38,049 nt of DNA, from contig QHSO01000144.1 of the NCBI GenBank assembly GCA_003220475.1, positions 1 to 38,049 of the forward strand. Direction: 5' to 3'. Origin of the DNA: Candidatus Rokuibacteriota bacterium. GTDB taxonomy: Bacteria > Methylomirabilota > Methylomirabilia > Rokubacteriales > CSP1-6. The translations under genes and the position numbers were made by a program. The notes under the pieces are model-generated. The model saw only the letters and a list, made by a program, of their open reading frames with translations. It had not been told where the DNA came from and did not search any database. Shown piece after piece: positions 1 to 7,719 of this stretch; the first letter of the stretch is position 1, and each line of letters begins with the position of its first letter.

Positions 1-1134
1 CATCATCAGCCCCTCGAGCACGGAGATGATCGCGTCATCCTCCGGCCAGCCGCCGGCGAGATGATTCGCCTTCTCGATGGCGGTCTTCAGCATGTACGTC
101 GCCGTGTACCCGCCCTCGGCCTGGAAGTTCGGATACTCGTTGAAGCGCTTGTAGTACTTCTCGACGAACGTCTTGTTGTAGGGCCACTTATCGCCGCCGG
201 GGTATGTGAAGTGATAGTTGCTGTGCACGCCGGCGATGATCCCCTCGGGATGGTCCTTGCCGATCGCGTGTGGCGCCACGCCGAAGGCGATCATGCTGGC
301 CACGTGCATCTTGTCGAACATGCCGTAGCGCAGCGCCTGCTTGTAGAACGCGACGTAGTCGCCGCCCCACACGGAGATGGCCAGGAGGTCGGGCTTGGCC
401 GCGATCGTCTTCGTGATGTGCGACGAGAAGTCCGTCGTGCCGAGCTTCGGCCACGCTTCCGAGACGGTCTCCGCGCCCGGTACCATCTTCTTCATCACGA
501 TGCGGAAGTGGTCGAACGCGTTGCGGCCGTACGAATAGTCCGGATGGATATGGGCGATCTTCTTCGTCTTCGGCCACGTCATGGCAGCGGCGAGCGCACC
601 GGTCACGCCGTCGGCCGACTGCATGTTGGTGATGCGGAAGATATAGTGCGGGTTCGGGACCGCCTTGTCGAAGAGGAAGTCCGTGCAGCCGTCGACGAAG
701 ATCGTGAGGACCTTGAGCTCCTCGGCCACGGGGCCGAGCGCCGGCGTGTTGCCGGATGAAGTTATCCCGCAGAAGAAGTCGATCTTTTCGGAAAGTTTCA
801 GTCGTCGAAGCTCTTTAACGTTCGCATCCGTTCCTGCATTCTCGTCCGCCTTGAGGATGTCGATCTTGCGCTTGCCGAGCAGGCCGCCCTGCGCGTTGAT
901 CTCCTCCGCGGCGAGCAGCTGGCCCTTGTACATGGGCTCCCCGAGGACCGCGGCGGCCCCCGTGAAGAACGTCATGTGGCCGATCTTGTAGGGCGTGTCC
1001 GGGAAGTTTCCTTTCGGCTTTTCCTGCGCGTGGGCGACGCCGACCGACGGCAGCGCGCCGGGCAGCGCGGCGAGCGCCGTGCCGACGGTCACGCCGAGGC
1101 CGGACAGGAAGTCGCGCCGATTCACTTCCGCCAT
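1..1134 (-). CDS. ABC transporter substrate-binding protein, branched-chain amino acid (LIV-I) type, 3' end outside window
   Basis: The frame is open for 378 codons from the ATG at 1134 down to base 1 without a stop, so the C-terminus is cut by the window edge. The N-terminus carries a Tat signal (NRRDFLSGLG) followed by a hydrophobic stretch and an AHA/Q-type cleavage region, so the product is probably exported folded. The mature part has the periplasmic type-1 binding fold layout of LivJ/LivK proteins: YKIGHMTFFTGAAAVLGEP near residue 50, then AAEEINAQGGLLGKR, then the second lobe. Such proteins feed amino acids, short-chain amides or aromatic acids to LivHMGF permeases; the substrate cannot be read here. 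An AACGGAGGACC ribosome site precedes the ATG. Codons at about 766-845 are unusually AT-rich compared with the rest of the gene. The partner permease genes would lie left of the window. Confidence 0.9.
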   Translation of the reverse strand, partial: MAEVNRRDFLSGLGVTVGTALAALPGALPSVGVAHAQEKPKGNFPDTPYKIGHMTFFTGAAAVLGEPMYKGQLLAAEEINAQGGLLGKRKIDILKADENAGTDANVKELRRLKLSEKIDFFCGITSSGNTPALGPVAEELKVLTIFVDGCTDFLFDKAVPNPHYIFRITNMQSADGVTGALAAAMTWPKTKKIAHIHPDYSYGRNAFDHFRIVMKKMVPGAETVSEAWPKLGTTDFSSHITKTIAAKPDLLAISVWGGDYVAFYKQALRYGMFDKMHVASMIAFGVAPHAIGKDHPEGIIAGVHSNYHFTYPGGDKWPYNKTFVEKYYKRFNEYPNFQAEGGYTATYMLKTAIEKANHLAGGWPEDDAIISVLEGLMM

Positions 1135-1265
1135 GTGTGGTCCTCCGTTGGTGAGGGGCGTCATGCATTCGCGGCAACCGCTTACAACGTGCACTCGCTG
1201 TAACACGCTGGTCTGACCACTGTCAAGCCGACCTCTATAATGTCGACGGTGGTGGGAGGGTTCCC
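1135..1265. promoter_or_regulatory. Divergent promoter region between the ABC binding protein and a membrane-protein gene
   Basis: On the + strand a perfect TATAAT (1236-1241) lies 17 bp after CTGACC (1213-1218), placing a start near 1248, just before the GGGAGG ribosome site of the gene at 1266. On the - strand a perfect TTGACA (plus-strand 1221-1226) lies inside the + promoter spacer and could serve the binding-protein gene, with a poor -10 (TTACAG at 17 bp). The two promoters overlap, so they may compete. GGTCtGACC forms a small palindrome at the + strand -35. Seen by eye; no expression data. Confidence 0.6.
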
Positions 1266-1958
1266 GTGATCGTCGGTACGGTAGTGCGTGGCGTGGCACG
1301 CGCCGTTCGCGCGCGTGTGGGCACGGTCGTGCTGGTCGCCGCCGGCGTCGTCGCGCTCGACGTGCTGCTGCCTCCGCTCGTCCTCTCCGTCTTCCGCGCG
1401 CCCTGGACGTTCTTCATGTTCAATCCGTGGCTCAAGCGCCTGCCCGCGTACGTCGCGTCCTCGAAGCCGTGGTCCGAGAAACTGGATTTCCTGTCGCGCG
1501 TCGCGCTGTTCTGGTTCTCTGCCGACGGCCCGTACGGCGCACCCGAATGGGGCTTCGCGGTCGACACGATGGACGTCGCACGCTTCGTGCTGACCGGGCT
1601 GCTGATCGGCGTCTACGTCGCGCTGTGGCTGGAGCGACGCGCGACCGCGCGCAGCGGTGTCGGCCTCGGCGCACCCGGGGCGATCGGCGCCGGTGTCAGC
1701 GTCCTCGGGCTCTCGACAGGACCCTGCAGCGTCGTCGGCTGCGGCGCGCCGGTGCTGCCGGTCGTGGGACTCGTGTTCGCGGGACTCTCGAGCACGACGC
1801 TGGCGTTGCTCTCGCAACTCTCGCGCGTCTCGGCGGTCGCGGTGGTGGTGGCGCTAGTCGCTGCGATCGCCTGGCTCGGCTGGGATGCCGGGCAGCGACG
1901 CGCAGGCTCCACCGGCGCCGAGCGAGCCGGCGCCCGTGGAGCCGCTGGCCGCGTTTAG
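1266..1958 (+). CDS. Polytopic membrane protein of unknown function
   Basis: This 230-residue protein starts at GTG 1266 with GGTGGGAGGG upstream and a TATAAT promoter in the preceding gap. I do not recognise the family. An N-terminal membrane helix (about residues 18-42) is followed by a roughly 70-residue polar loop rich in aromatic residues and tryptophan. Three or four further helices occupy about 98-115, 137-160 and 165-210. The stretch [18 protein letters not shown] carries two cysteines and two prolines in or next to a membrane segment, a pattern that suggests a thiol or metal role, but this is only a guess. The C-terminus is Ala/Gly/Arg-rich and probably cytoplasmic. It converges with the next gene, and the two stop codons overlap by 4 bp. 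Confidence 0.6.
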   Translation: MIVGTVVRGVARAVRARVGTVVLVAAGVVALDVLLPPLVLSVFRAPWTFFMFNPWLKRLPAYVASSKPWSEKLDFLSRVALFWFSADGPYGAPEWGFAVDTMDVARFVLTGLLIGVYVALWLERRATARSGVGLGAPGAIGAGVSVLGLSTGPCSVVGCGAPVLPVVGLVFAGLSSTTLALLSQLSRVSAVAVVVALVAAIAWLGWDAGQRRAGSTGAERAGARGAAGRV

Positions 1959-2428
1959 AGCGTGAAGCTTTGCTGGAAGACGATCACGCCGCCCTGGACG
2001 ACCGTGATCGTGGCGCTGGTGAAGGCCACGTCGGTGATCTCCGCCGTCCAGTTCGGGTTCGGACACCCCGCCTCCTCGGCGGTCGGCGGCGACGGCGGGG
2101 CCGTGGTGACGCTGAACGACACGTTGCCATTCTTGATCTGTGACGCGGGAATATTCACCGATCCCGTCGTCGTGACGTCGCCGGGATTCTGACCGGGAGC
2201 CTGATTGCCGCCTTGATTCGTGCAGGTCGTGGACGTGCTGCCGGTGGCGTTCAGAATGACAGTGACGTCTTCGTTCCCCAGACCCGCGAGCGCGCCGGAG
2301 GCGGTCAGGACGACTCCGCCGTCGGCGAAGCGCGGGTCGCGCTGGTTCTTGAAATGGACGCTGGCGGCAAAGGCCACCGCGGCGATGACGACAGTAAGAA
2401 GGATCGACAACGTCGCCGAGCGCTTCAT
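1955..2428 (-). CDS. Small exported protein of unknown function
   Basis: A 157-residue product begins [20 protein letters not shown], a clear Sec-type signal or single N-terminal anchor without a lipobox. The rest is Ser/Thr/Asn-rich and looks like a beta-structured extracytoplasmic domain, with recurring T-V-I and SFSVTTAPP segments and two cysteines (STTCTN and EAGCPNP) that could form a disulfide. I chose ATG 2428 because it is followed at once by the signal peptide and preceded by AAAGAGAG; an upstream in-frame extension to 2545 has no signal-peptide logic and runs into the PfpI gene. The family is not recognised. The start overlaps the stop of the extended PfpI reading frame (ATGA). Its stop overlaps that of the convergent membrane-protein gene. 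Confidence 0.6.
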   Translation of the reverse strand: MKRSATLSILLTVVIAAVAFAASVHFKNQRDPRFADGGVVLTASGALAGLGNEDVTVILNATGSTSTTCTNQGGNQAPGQNPGDVTTTGSVNIPASQIKNGNVSFSVTTAPPSPPTAEEAGCPNPNWTAEITDVAFTSATITVVQGGVIVFQQSFTL

Positions 2429-3093
2429 GGGACAACTCTCTTTCTTCGTCGGCCGTGCGGTCTTCGAGTGTTGCTCCACCTCGGACGGGTCGCCGTCCGA
2501 CGGAGGCGCGCGGGCGCGCGTCGAAAGAGATCGGGCTGATGCCACTGTTCAGAATCCTTATGCCGCTGACCCGAGATGTTGGTGACTCTACGGATGCCGT
2601 CAACCCCTGAATGGGGGGGCCGGTGGAGGCGGGACGAACCGAGAGGAGCGCCCCGGCCGACGCCGGCGTCCTTCCAGTCGCAGCCGGCGGCGACGAGGTC
2701 GTCCTTGATCGAGAAGAACGACGTCGCCTTGCGCCCCTCGAGGATGCCGGCGGACACGAGCATCCAGCCCGCGTGGCAGATGGCGGCGACGACCTTCCCC
2801 TGCTGCGCGGCCTCGCGCACGAGCCCGACCATCGCCGCGTGGCGACGCATCATGTCCGGCGCGTAGCCGCCGGGCACGATCACGGCGTCGAACTCGACGG
2901 CCTTCACCTGCTCGGCTTGCGCGTCGACGTTGACCGGGTAGCCGTGCTTGGACGTATACGACTTGGCGCCGCCTGCGCCGATGACCTTCACGTCGGCGCC
3001 TTCCTCGCGCAGACGGTAGTACGGCACCCAGAGCTCCATCTCCTGGTACATGTTCTCGGCGAGAATCGCGATCCGCTTGCCCTCCAGCTTCAT
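2425..3093 (-). CDS. DJ-1/PfpI family protein (class I glutamine-amidotransferase-like), C-terminal end frame-disrupted
   Basis: Residues 1-140 are a typical PfpI/DJ-1 domain: [21 protein letters not shown] at the start (nucleophile-activating Glu), [14 protein letters not shown], and the nucleophile elbow [10 protein letters not shown] with its Cys. Members are proteases, glyoxalases or deglycases. The family's closing segment, usually a ...VDG.L.TSR.P.DLPAF-like tail, is absent after GCDWKDAGV. The remaining roughly 80 residues are Arg/His/Pro-rich and look like non-coding sequence read through. In the -1 frame a plausible short end stops at 2600-2602, so the true gene probably ends there. 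TCCTGAAGGAGGGCGC precedes the ATG. It lies 10 bp after the zinc-ribbon gene and probably belongs to the amidase operon. Confidence 0.75.
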   Translation of the reverse strand: MKLEGKRIAILAENMYQEMELWVPYYRLREEGADVKVIGAGGAKSYTSKHGYPVNVDAQAEQVKAVEFDAVIVPGGYAPDMMRRHAAMVGLVREAAQQGKVVAAICHAGWMLVSAGILEGRKATSFFSIKDDLVAAGCDWKDAGVGRGAPLGSSRLHRPPHSGVDGIRRVTNISGQRHKDSEQWHQPDLFRRAPARLRRTATRPRWSNTRRPHGRRRKRVVP

Positions 3094-3103
3094 GCGCCCT
3101 CCT

Positions 3104-3268
3104 TCAGGACTTGCGCGACGTCTGAGTGAAGATCGTTCCCATCAGCGGCCGCAACGAGCGGCCGCCGCACTGGGGACAGACCGCGCCTCCCTTGTCGTGC
3201 TCGCTGATCGACATCGTGCGCGTCACTTCTTTTTTGCATCCTTCGCAGTAGTACTCATACATCGGCAT
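3104..3268 (-). CDS. FmdB-type zinc ribbon protein (about 54 aa)
   Basis: This short gene encodes MPMYEYYCEGC, then about 20 residues, then VCPQCGG and a basic C-terminus. The two CxxC pairs form the zinc ribbon of the putative regulatory FmdB family (usual start MPxYEYxC). ATG 3268 is preferred over the in-frame ATG 3274 because AAGGGGGG then sits 6 bp upstream and the N-terminus matches the family. FmdB was first described next to a formamidase gene. Here it lies between an amidase (55 bp upstream) and the PfpI gene (10 bp downstream), which fits that association. It may bind nucleic acid or act as a small metal-binding partner; the role is unproven. Confidence 0.85.
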   Translation of the reverse strand: MPMYEYYCEGCKKEVTRTMSISEHDKGGAVCPQCGGRSLRPLMGTIFTQTSRKS

Positions 3269-3323
3269 GGCCATCCCCCCTTCGGGCAGGACGGGGTTGA
3301 GGAACTCGGCGACGTTGGAGAGT

Positions 3324-4667
3324 CTACGCCCGCGGTCGAAGCGTGTCGACCAGCCACCGCGCCGTGCGCAGCAGCCGGCCTTCGCCGTGGCGCGGGCCGA
3401 CCAGCTGGACGCCGAGCGGCAAGCCGTTCGCCCCGCTCATCAACGGCACGCTGAGCGCCGGCAACCCGCACATCGTCCACAGGGAGCAGAACACCGGATC
3501 GCCGGTGGAGGCCACGCCGGCCGGCGCCACACCGGTGGCGGCAGGCGTGAGCAGCGCATCGTATTTCTGCTCGAACAGCTCGCTGAACCCGTTGTTGAGC
3601 CGAGGAATCTGCGCGAGCGCCTCGAGGTAGCGCGCGGCCGGGTGCGCGCGCCCTCGCTCGATCCGCGTGCGCAGCCGTTCTGACAAACGCGCGCGGCCCT
3701 TGTCCCACTCGCGTGCGAGATTGACGGCGACCTCCGACTCCATGATGACCGCGTGCCATTCCCACGCCTGCTCGATGCCACCCGCCAGCTCGACTTCTTC
3801 CACGCGAGCGCCGAGCCGCTCGACGATCTCGGCGAAGGCCTCCTTGGCGTCGGCGTCGACACGATCCCAGTGCGGCGTCCTCACGAAGCCGAAGGTCGGC
3901 GGGATCGGCGGCTCCTCGGCGGCCACCGCACGATAGGGCGCGTGAGCGCGGGGGCTGGACTCGAACTCGCCCTCGTCATAGGCGACGCACGTCTCCAGCA
4001 GCAGCGCGATGTCGTCGAGCGCGCGCGCGAAGAGTCCCACGGTGTCGAGCGTCTGCGCCACGCGCGACATTCCGCGGCGCGGAATGAGACCACGGGTCGG
4101 CTTGAGACCGTAGACACCGCAATAGGACGCGGGCCGCACGGTCGAGCCGCCGGTCTGGCTGCCGAGCGCCAGCGGCACCATGCCCGCGGCAACGGCGGCC
4201 GCGGAGCCGCTCGAAGAGCCGCCGGGCGAGTAGGCCGGATCGTGCGGGTTACGTGTCTTACCCGAGGCGCCGCACGCGAACTCGGTGGTGATCGTCTTGC
4301 CCATGATCACGGCGCCGGCGGCGCGCAGCAGCGTGACCACCGCGGCGTCGCGCGATGGCGTCCGTCCCGCGTGCAGCGGCGAGCCGTTCTCGGTCGGCAT
4401 GTCCGCGGTGTCGATGATGTCCTTGATGCCGATCGGCACCCCGTGCAACGGGCCGATCGCCTGCCCCGAGAGGCGATGCTGGTCCGCCGCGCGCGCCTGC
4501 GCCAGCGCGAAGTCCGGATCGAGAAACGCCCACGCCTCGATCCGCGCGTCGGTCTCGCGCACGCGCGCGAGACACGCGGCGACGTACTGCTCGGACGAGA
4601 TCACACCCTCACGGATGACCCGCGCCGCATCCGTCGCGGACAACGCGTGCAAATTCGTTAGATCCAT
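3324..4667 (-). CDS. Amidase signature (AS) family hydrolase
   Basis: This is a complete 447-residue AS enzyme of the GatA/aliphatic amidase superfamily. The Ser-cisSer-Lys triad is visible: Lys82 in GIKDIIDTADMPT, cis-Ser151 in SPGGSSSGSAAAVAAG and nucleophile Ser175 in GSQTGGSTVRPA; the 24-residue spacing of the two serines equals that in fatty acid amide hydrolase. The rest has the usual YGLKPTRGLIPRRG segment. Length is normal. No gatB or gatC is adjacent, so it is more likely a catabolic amidase than the tRNA amidotransferase subunit. It hydrolyses an amide to acid and ammonia; the substrate is unknown. It is the first gene of a probable operon with the FmdB-like and PfpI genes. Confidence 0.93.
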   Translation of the reverse strand: MDLTNLHALSATDAARVIREGVISSEQYVAACLARVRETDARIEAWAFLDPDFALAQARAADQHRLSGQAIGPLHGVPIGIKDIIDTADMPTENGSPLHAGRTPSRDAAVVTLLRAAGAVIMGKTITTEFACGASGKTRNPHDPAYSPGGSSSGSAAAVAAGMVPLALGSQTGGSTVRPASYCGVYGLKPTRGLIPRRGMSRVAQTLDTVGLFARALDDIALLLETCVAYDEGEFESSPRAHAPYRAVAAEEPPIPPTFGFVRTPHWDRVDADAKEAFAEIVERLGARVEEVELAGGIEQAWEWHAVIMESEVAVNLAREWDKGRARLSERLRTRIERGRAHPAARYLEALAQIPRLNNGFSELFEQKYDALLTPAATGVAPAGVASTGDPVFCSLWTMCGLPALSVPLMSGANGLPLGVQLVGPRHGEGRLLRTARWLVDTLRPRA

Positions 4668-4876
4668 CGCGCTGCTACGCTCGCCGGAATTGGGTCGCTT
4701 TGCAAGGGCGACGCTGGGACTTGGCTTGCGAGCGTAATCAAATCGTTGAATCGAGCAGTCTTGGGAAAGTCACAAAACCGACGCTTCGCTTCTTCGAGGC
4801 GCGCATTAGCTACCGTGACTGCCCGTTACCGGAGTCGCACCATATTAGTGATCCTATTCGCATCGCGCATGTTCGC
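4668..4876. other. Intergenic stretch upstream of the amidase gene
   Basis: This part of a 313-bp gap holds no gene I can support. It is less GC-rich than its surroundings (notably 4735-4865) and must contain the leftward amidase promoter. TTGATT (plus-strand AATCAA, 4738-4743) is one possible -35, but no good -10 stands out. The right-hand third of the gap carries the hairpins listed separately. Confidence 0.4.
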
Positions 4877-4975
4877 GCGCGGGCTTTGCCCGCGCAATCC
4901 TGCTGTTGGGGGGAGGCACTGAGAAGCGCGCCGTCAGGCGCGTGACGAGGGTCGGAAGGGGGGCGAAGCCCCCCT
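4877..4975 (-). terminator. Three consecutive hairpins downstream of dctM
   Basis: Reading leftward from the dctM stop there are three perfect inverted repeats. At 4957-4975 an 8-bp stem (AGGGGGGC/GCCCCCCT) closes a 3-base loop. At 4927-4942 a 6-bp stem (CGCGCC/GGCGCG) closes a 4-base loop. At 4877-4895 an 8-bp stem (GCGCGGGC/GCCCGCGC) closes a TTT loop. None is followed by a T-run. They probably stabilise the 3' end or assist Rho-dependent termination of the TRAP operon. Confidence 0.6.
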
Positions 4976-4980
4976 CCGAG

Positions 4981-6924
4981 TTATTTCCCGTACAAAAACT
5001 CCGGCAGCCACAGCGTCATGCCGGGCCAGACGTACATGAAGACCAAGCAGATCAGGACGATGATCATGTACGGCATCATCCCGGCGAAGATCTGGTTCAG
5101 CGTCACGTGCTTGGGCGCCACGCCTTTCAGATAGAAGGCCGACATCGCCACCGGCGGCGACAGGAAGGCCGCCTGGAGATTGACCGCCACCATCGTGCCG
5201 AACAAAATCGGGTCGATGTGGAAGTGCGCGAGCAGCGGGATGAAGATCGGGCAGAAGATGACGATGATCTCCGTCCACTCGAGCGGCCAGCCGAGCAAGA
5301 AGATGATCAGCTGCGCGATGATCTGAAAGCCGAGCGGCGAGAGATTCATCGACAGCACCCAGCGCTCGATGAGCGACTGGCCGCCGTGCAGCGCGAACAC
5401 GGCGGAGAAGAGCGCGGAGCCGACGAAGAGCCAGCAGACCATCGCCGTCGTCTTCGCGGTCAGGAACGTCGACTCCTTCATGTTGCGCCGCAGCTCGGGC
5501 GAGACCCGCAGGTACCACAGGCCCGGCACCACCGTCCCGACGAGCGTGCCGGCGATGGAGCCGGCCACGAGCAGCGAGGCCCAGTCCTCGCCTTCGTACC
5601 ATCCCAGCGCGATGCCGATGACGAAGCCGACGAGGCTCCACCACCAGACCGCTTTCTGGTAGCGCGCCATCACCGCGAGGTACATGGCGCCGAGGGCGCC
5701 GACGGCGGCCGATTCCGTCGCCGTGCAGATGCCGAACAGGATCACGGCGAGCACGATGGCGGTCAGCACGCCGAGCGGCACGACGGAAGCGATCAGCTCC
5801 TTGAGGATCTCGAGCTGCTCACCGTCCATGCGCCAGAAGTAGACCAGCAACAGCAGCGCGGAGAAGCCGCCGAGCCCCCAGAACCACGCATAGAAGTGGG
5901 CGGGGATCTGCCCGGCACCCGAATCCTTGCTGGGATCGCGCAGGGACGTCATCTCTTCGGGCCCGCCGTCGGTCCTGGCGTGCGCCGCCGGCTTCTCGGC
6001 CTCGCCGCCCGCGCCGAGCTCTTGCGGCTGCTCGGCCGCCGCCGTGCCGAGCTCCTGCGGTTTCTCCTCCGCCGGCGCGGCGGTCGGTGCCGTCCGCGCC
6101 GGTGCGGGCGCCGCCACCGGGGCGGCCGTGACCGCCGTGGCCTTCGTCGCGGGCGACACGGCCGCCGTCGTCACCTCCGGCGCGTTGTAGATCACGACGT
6201 ACCACCACGTCGCGGTGAATGTGCCGATGGTCAGCATGATCGGCACCGCGATGGCCGCCAGGTCCCGGGCGATGAGGCGATAGCCGGCGCTGCGCGCCAG
6301 CACGGGACGGAACGCAGCGGCGATGAGCCCCGGCACCACCGACCGCGAGCGGCCGCGCTCGAGCGCCCGCAGATAGTCGGGAACGCTCACGCGGTACTGA
6401 TCGGGCGGCAGCTTCGGCGCAATTCTCGGGTTGATGATCGCCCAGCCGAGGATGTAGACGAGGTAGAGAAACGTCAGGAAGAAGCCCGGCAGCATCGCCG
6501 CCGCGTAGAGCTTGACGATCGACTGGCCGGCGACCGCGGCGTAGACGATCAGCATGACCGACGGCGGAATGAGGATGCCGAGCGTGCCGCCGGCCGTGAT
6601 CGCGCCGGACGCCAGCTTGATGTCGTCACCCGCTTTGAGCATGGGCCGCAGGGCGATGTCGACCAGCGCCGCGCGCTCCATGATGTAGCCCATGAAGACG
6701 AACAGCGGCACCGACAGCAGCGTGTCGTTCGTCATCACGCCGTACGTCCGCTGCGCGATCAGGTCGAAGATGCGGTTCTGCCACCAGTGGTGTGCCGGGT
6801 CCCAGAACGCGATGAACCCGAAGATGGCGCCCAGCCCCATCAGCGTGAACGCCGTCGGGTAGCCCATCATGATGGAGACCACGATGAGTCCCAGCATGGT
6901 GAGGCCGAGGGAGGGGTCGCTCAC
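4981..6924 (-). CDS. dctM: TRAP transporter large permease DctM, with a long central insertion
   Basis: This 647-residue protein is the 12-TM sodium-coupled subunit of a TRAP transporter, but DctM is normally about 430 residues. The N-terminal half is typical (MMGYPTAFTLMGLGAIFG, LLSVPLFVFMGYIMERA, and GGTLGILIPPSVMLIVYA). So is the C-terminal half (ILFGICTATESAAVGALGA, LGWPLEWTEIIVIFCPIFIPL, and NLQAAFLSPPVAMSAFYLKGV). Between about residues 200 and 365 lie a charged loop, a membrane helix, an Ala/Pro/Glu-rich linker with two PQELG repeats, and another helix; extra helices follow around 435-480. The linker is low-complexity and likely exposed. The start overlaps the dctQ stop (ATGA). Three hairpins follow the stop. 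The substrate is probably an organic acid. Confidence 0.92.
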   Translation of the reverse strand: MSDPSLGLTMLGLIVVSIMMGYPTAFTLMGLGAIFGFIAFWDPAHHWWQNRIFDLIAQRTYGVMTNDTLLSVPLFVFMGYIMERAALVDIALRPMLKAGDDIKLASGAITAGGTLGILIPPSVMLIVYAAVAGQSIVKLYAAAMLPGFFLTFLYLVYILGWAIINPRIAPKLPPDQYRVSVPDYLRALERGRSRSVVPGLIAAAFRPVLARSAGYRLIARDLAAIAVPIMLTIGTFTATWWYVVIYNAPEVTTAAVSPATKATAVTAAPVAAPAPARTAPTAAPAEEKPQELGTAAAEQPQELGAGGEAEKPAAHARTDGGPEEMTSLRDPSKDSGAGQIPAHFYAWFWGLGGFSALLLLVYFWRMDGEQLEILKELIASVVPLGVLTAIVLAVILFGICTATESAAVGALGAMYLAVMARYQKAVWWWSLVGFVIGIALGWYEGEDWASLLVAGSIAGTLVGTVVPGLWYLRVSPELRRNMKESTFLTAKTTAMVCWLFVGSALFSAVFALHGGQSLIERWVLSMNLSPLGFQIIAQLIIFLLGWPLEWTEIIVIFCPIFIPLLAHFHIDPILFGTMVAVNLQAAFLSPPVAMSAFYLKGVAPKHVTLNQIFAGMMPYMIIVLICLVFMYVWPGMTLWLPEFLYGK

Positions 6925-7625
6925 TTCTCTGGCTCGTCGTCCCGGACGGCCTTCTCGTGGATGACGCCCTCTTCCATGACGCTGCGGTGGCGCGCGGCCT
7001 CGTCGATGGCGTGGGCGCCTTCCAAGGCGGCGCGGCGCGACTCCTCGTCCACGTACTCGCTGCGCCCGAGCTGGGTCTCGATGACGTCGATCTCCTCGAC
7101 ATCTTCCAGGCGTTGGGGCCAGCGCCCCGTACGGATGGTGAGGATGCAGCGCGCGATCTCGGCCAGACCCTGCAGCATGACCAGCACGCCGGCGACCGGA
7201 ATGACGGTCTTGAAGTGGTAGACGGGCGGGCCTTCGGCGGTGACCGTGGAGTGCTCGCCGATGCGCCAGGAGTCGGCGGCGAAGTCACTGCCCGCGTAGA
7301 TGAGACCGATCATGCACGGGATGAAGAAGAGCAGGTACAGGACCAGGTCGAGCGAGGCCTGGCCCCGCGGCTTGAGGTAGATGTAGACGAAGTCCGCGCG
7401 CACGTGGCCGGCCAGGGCCAGCGTGTAGGCGCCGCACAGCATGAACAGCGTGCCGTACAGCATGCTGTTGAAGTCGAAGATCCACGCCGTCGGCGCATTG
7501 AGGATGTAGCGCTTGAACACCTCGATGGACACCACGAACGTGAGGGCGACGATCAGCCAGGAGGCCGCCTTGCCCGACCAGTAGCTGACCTGGTCGATGG
7601 CGCGGATCACGCGGAGAGCCGTCAT
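6921..7625 (-). CDS. dctQ: TRAP transporter small permease DctQ
   Basis: The 234-residue protein has the four-helix DctQ plan. Helix 1 is WLIVALTFVVSIEVFKRY, followed by WIFDFNSMLYGTLFMLCGAYTLALAGHVRADFVY, the family signature around the second helix. Helix 3 is LVLYLLFFIPCMIGLIYAG and helix 4 is KTVIPVAGVLVMLQGLAEIARC. The last 65 residues form an unusual acidic and basic cytoplasmic tail (EDVEEIDVIETQLG and on), longer than in simple DctQ proteins. It pairs with DctM and receives substrate from DctP. Its stop overlaps the dctM start by 4 bp. It is separated from dctP by a 94-bp gap containing two strong hairpins. Confidence 0.9.
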   Translation of the reverse strand: MTALRVIRAIDQVSYWSGKAASWLIVALTFVVSIEVFKRYILNAPTAWIFDFNSMLYGTLFMLCGAYTLALAGHVRADFVYIYLKPRGQASLDLVLYLLFFIPCMIGLIYAGSDFAADSWRIGEHSTVTAEGPPVYHFKTVIPVAGVLVMLQGLAEIARCILTIRTGRWPQRLEDVEEIDVIETQLGRSEYVDEESRRAALEGAHAIDEAARHRSVMEEGVIHEKAVRDDEPEK

Positions 7626-7630
7626 TCTAG

Positions 7631-7702
7631 ATGGGGGGCCCCGACATGGCCCCCCATACCCCCCCGACGCTCGGGAGCGCCCCGGGATACCCGGGGCGCT
7701 CC
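7631..7702 (-). repeat. Two perfect inverted repeats between dctP and dctQ
   Basis: A 10-bp stem (ATGGGGGGCC/GGCCCCCCAT, 7631-7657, 7-base loop) and a 13-bp stem (GGAGCGCCCCGGG/CCCGGGGCGCTCC, 7674-7702, ATA loop) fill the gap. In the transcript both lie after the dctP stop and before dctQ. Such intercistronic hairpins commonly protect the upstream mRNA or attenuate read-through, giving more binding protein than permease. No T-run follows, so full termination is not expected. Confidence 0.75.
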
Positions 7703-7719
7703 TCGATACCGCGGCACGG

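Noticed and set aside
2430-2600. C-terminal 60 residues of the extended PfpI frame as a genuine new domain
   Set aside because: The sequence is Arg/Pro/His-rich, lacks the family's normal ending and covers the leader and ribosome site of the next gene, so read-through of non-coding DNA is more likely, even though its stop makes an ATGA overlap.
4906-7221. A 771-codon open frame on the + strand across the TRAP permease genes
   Set aside because: Its product is a monotonous Arg/His/Asp/Glu sequence typical of the antisense frame of GC-rich genes, while the opposite strand encodes well-conserved DctM and DctQ.
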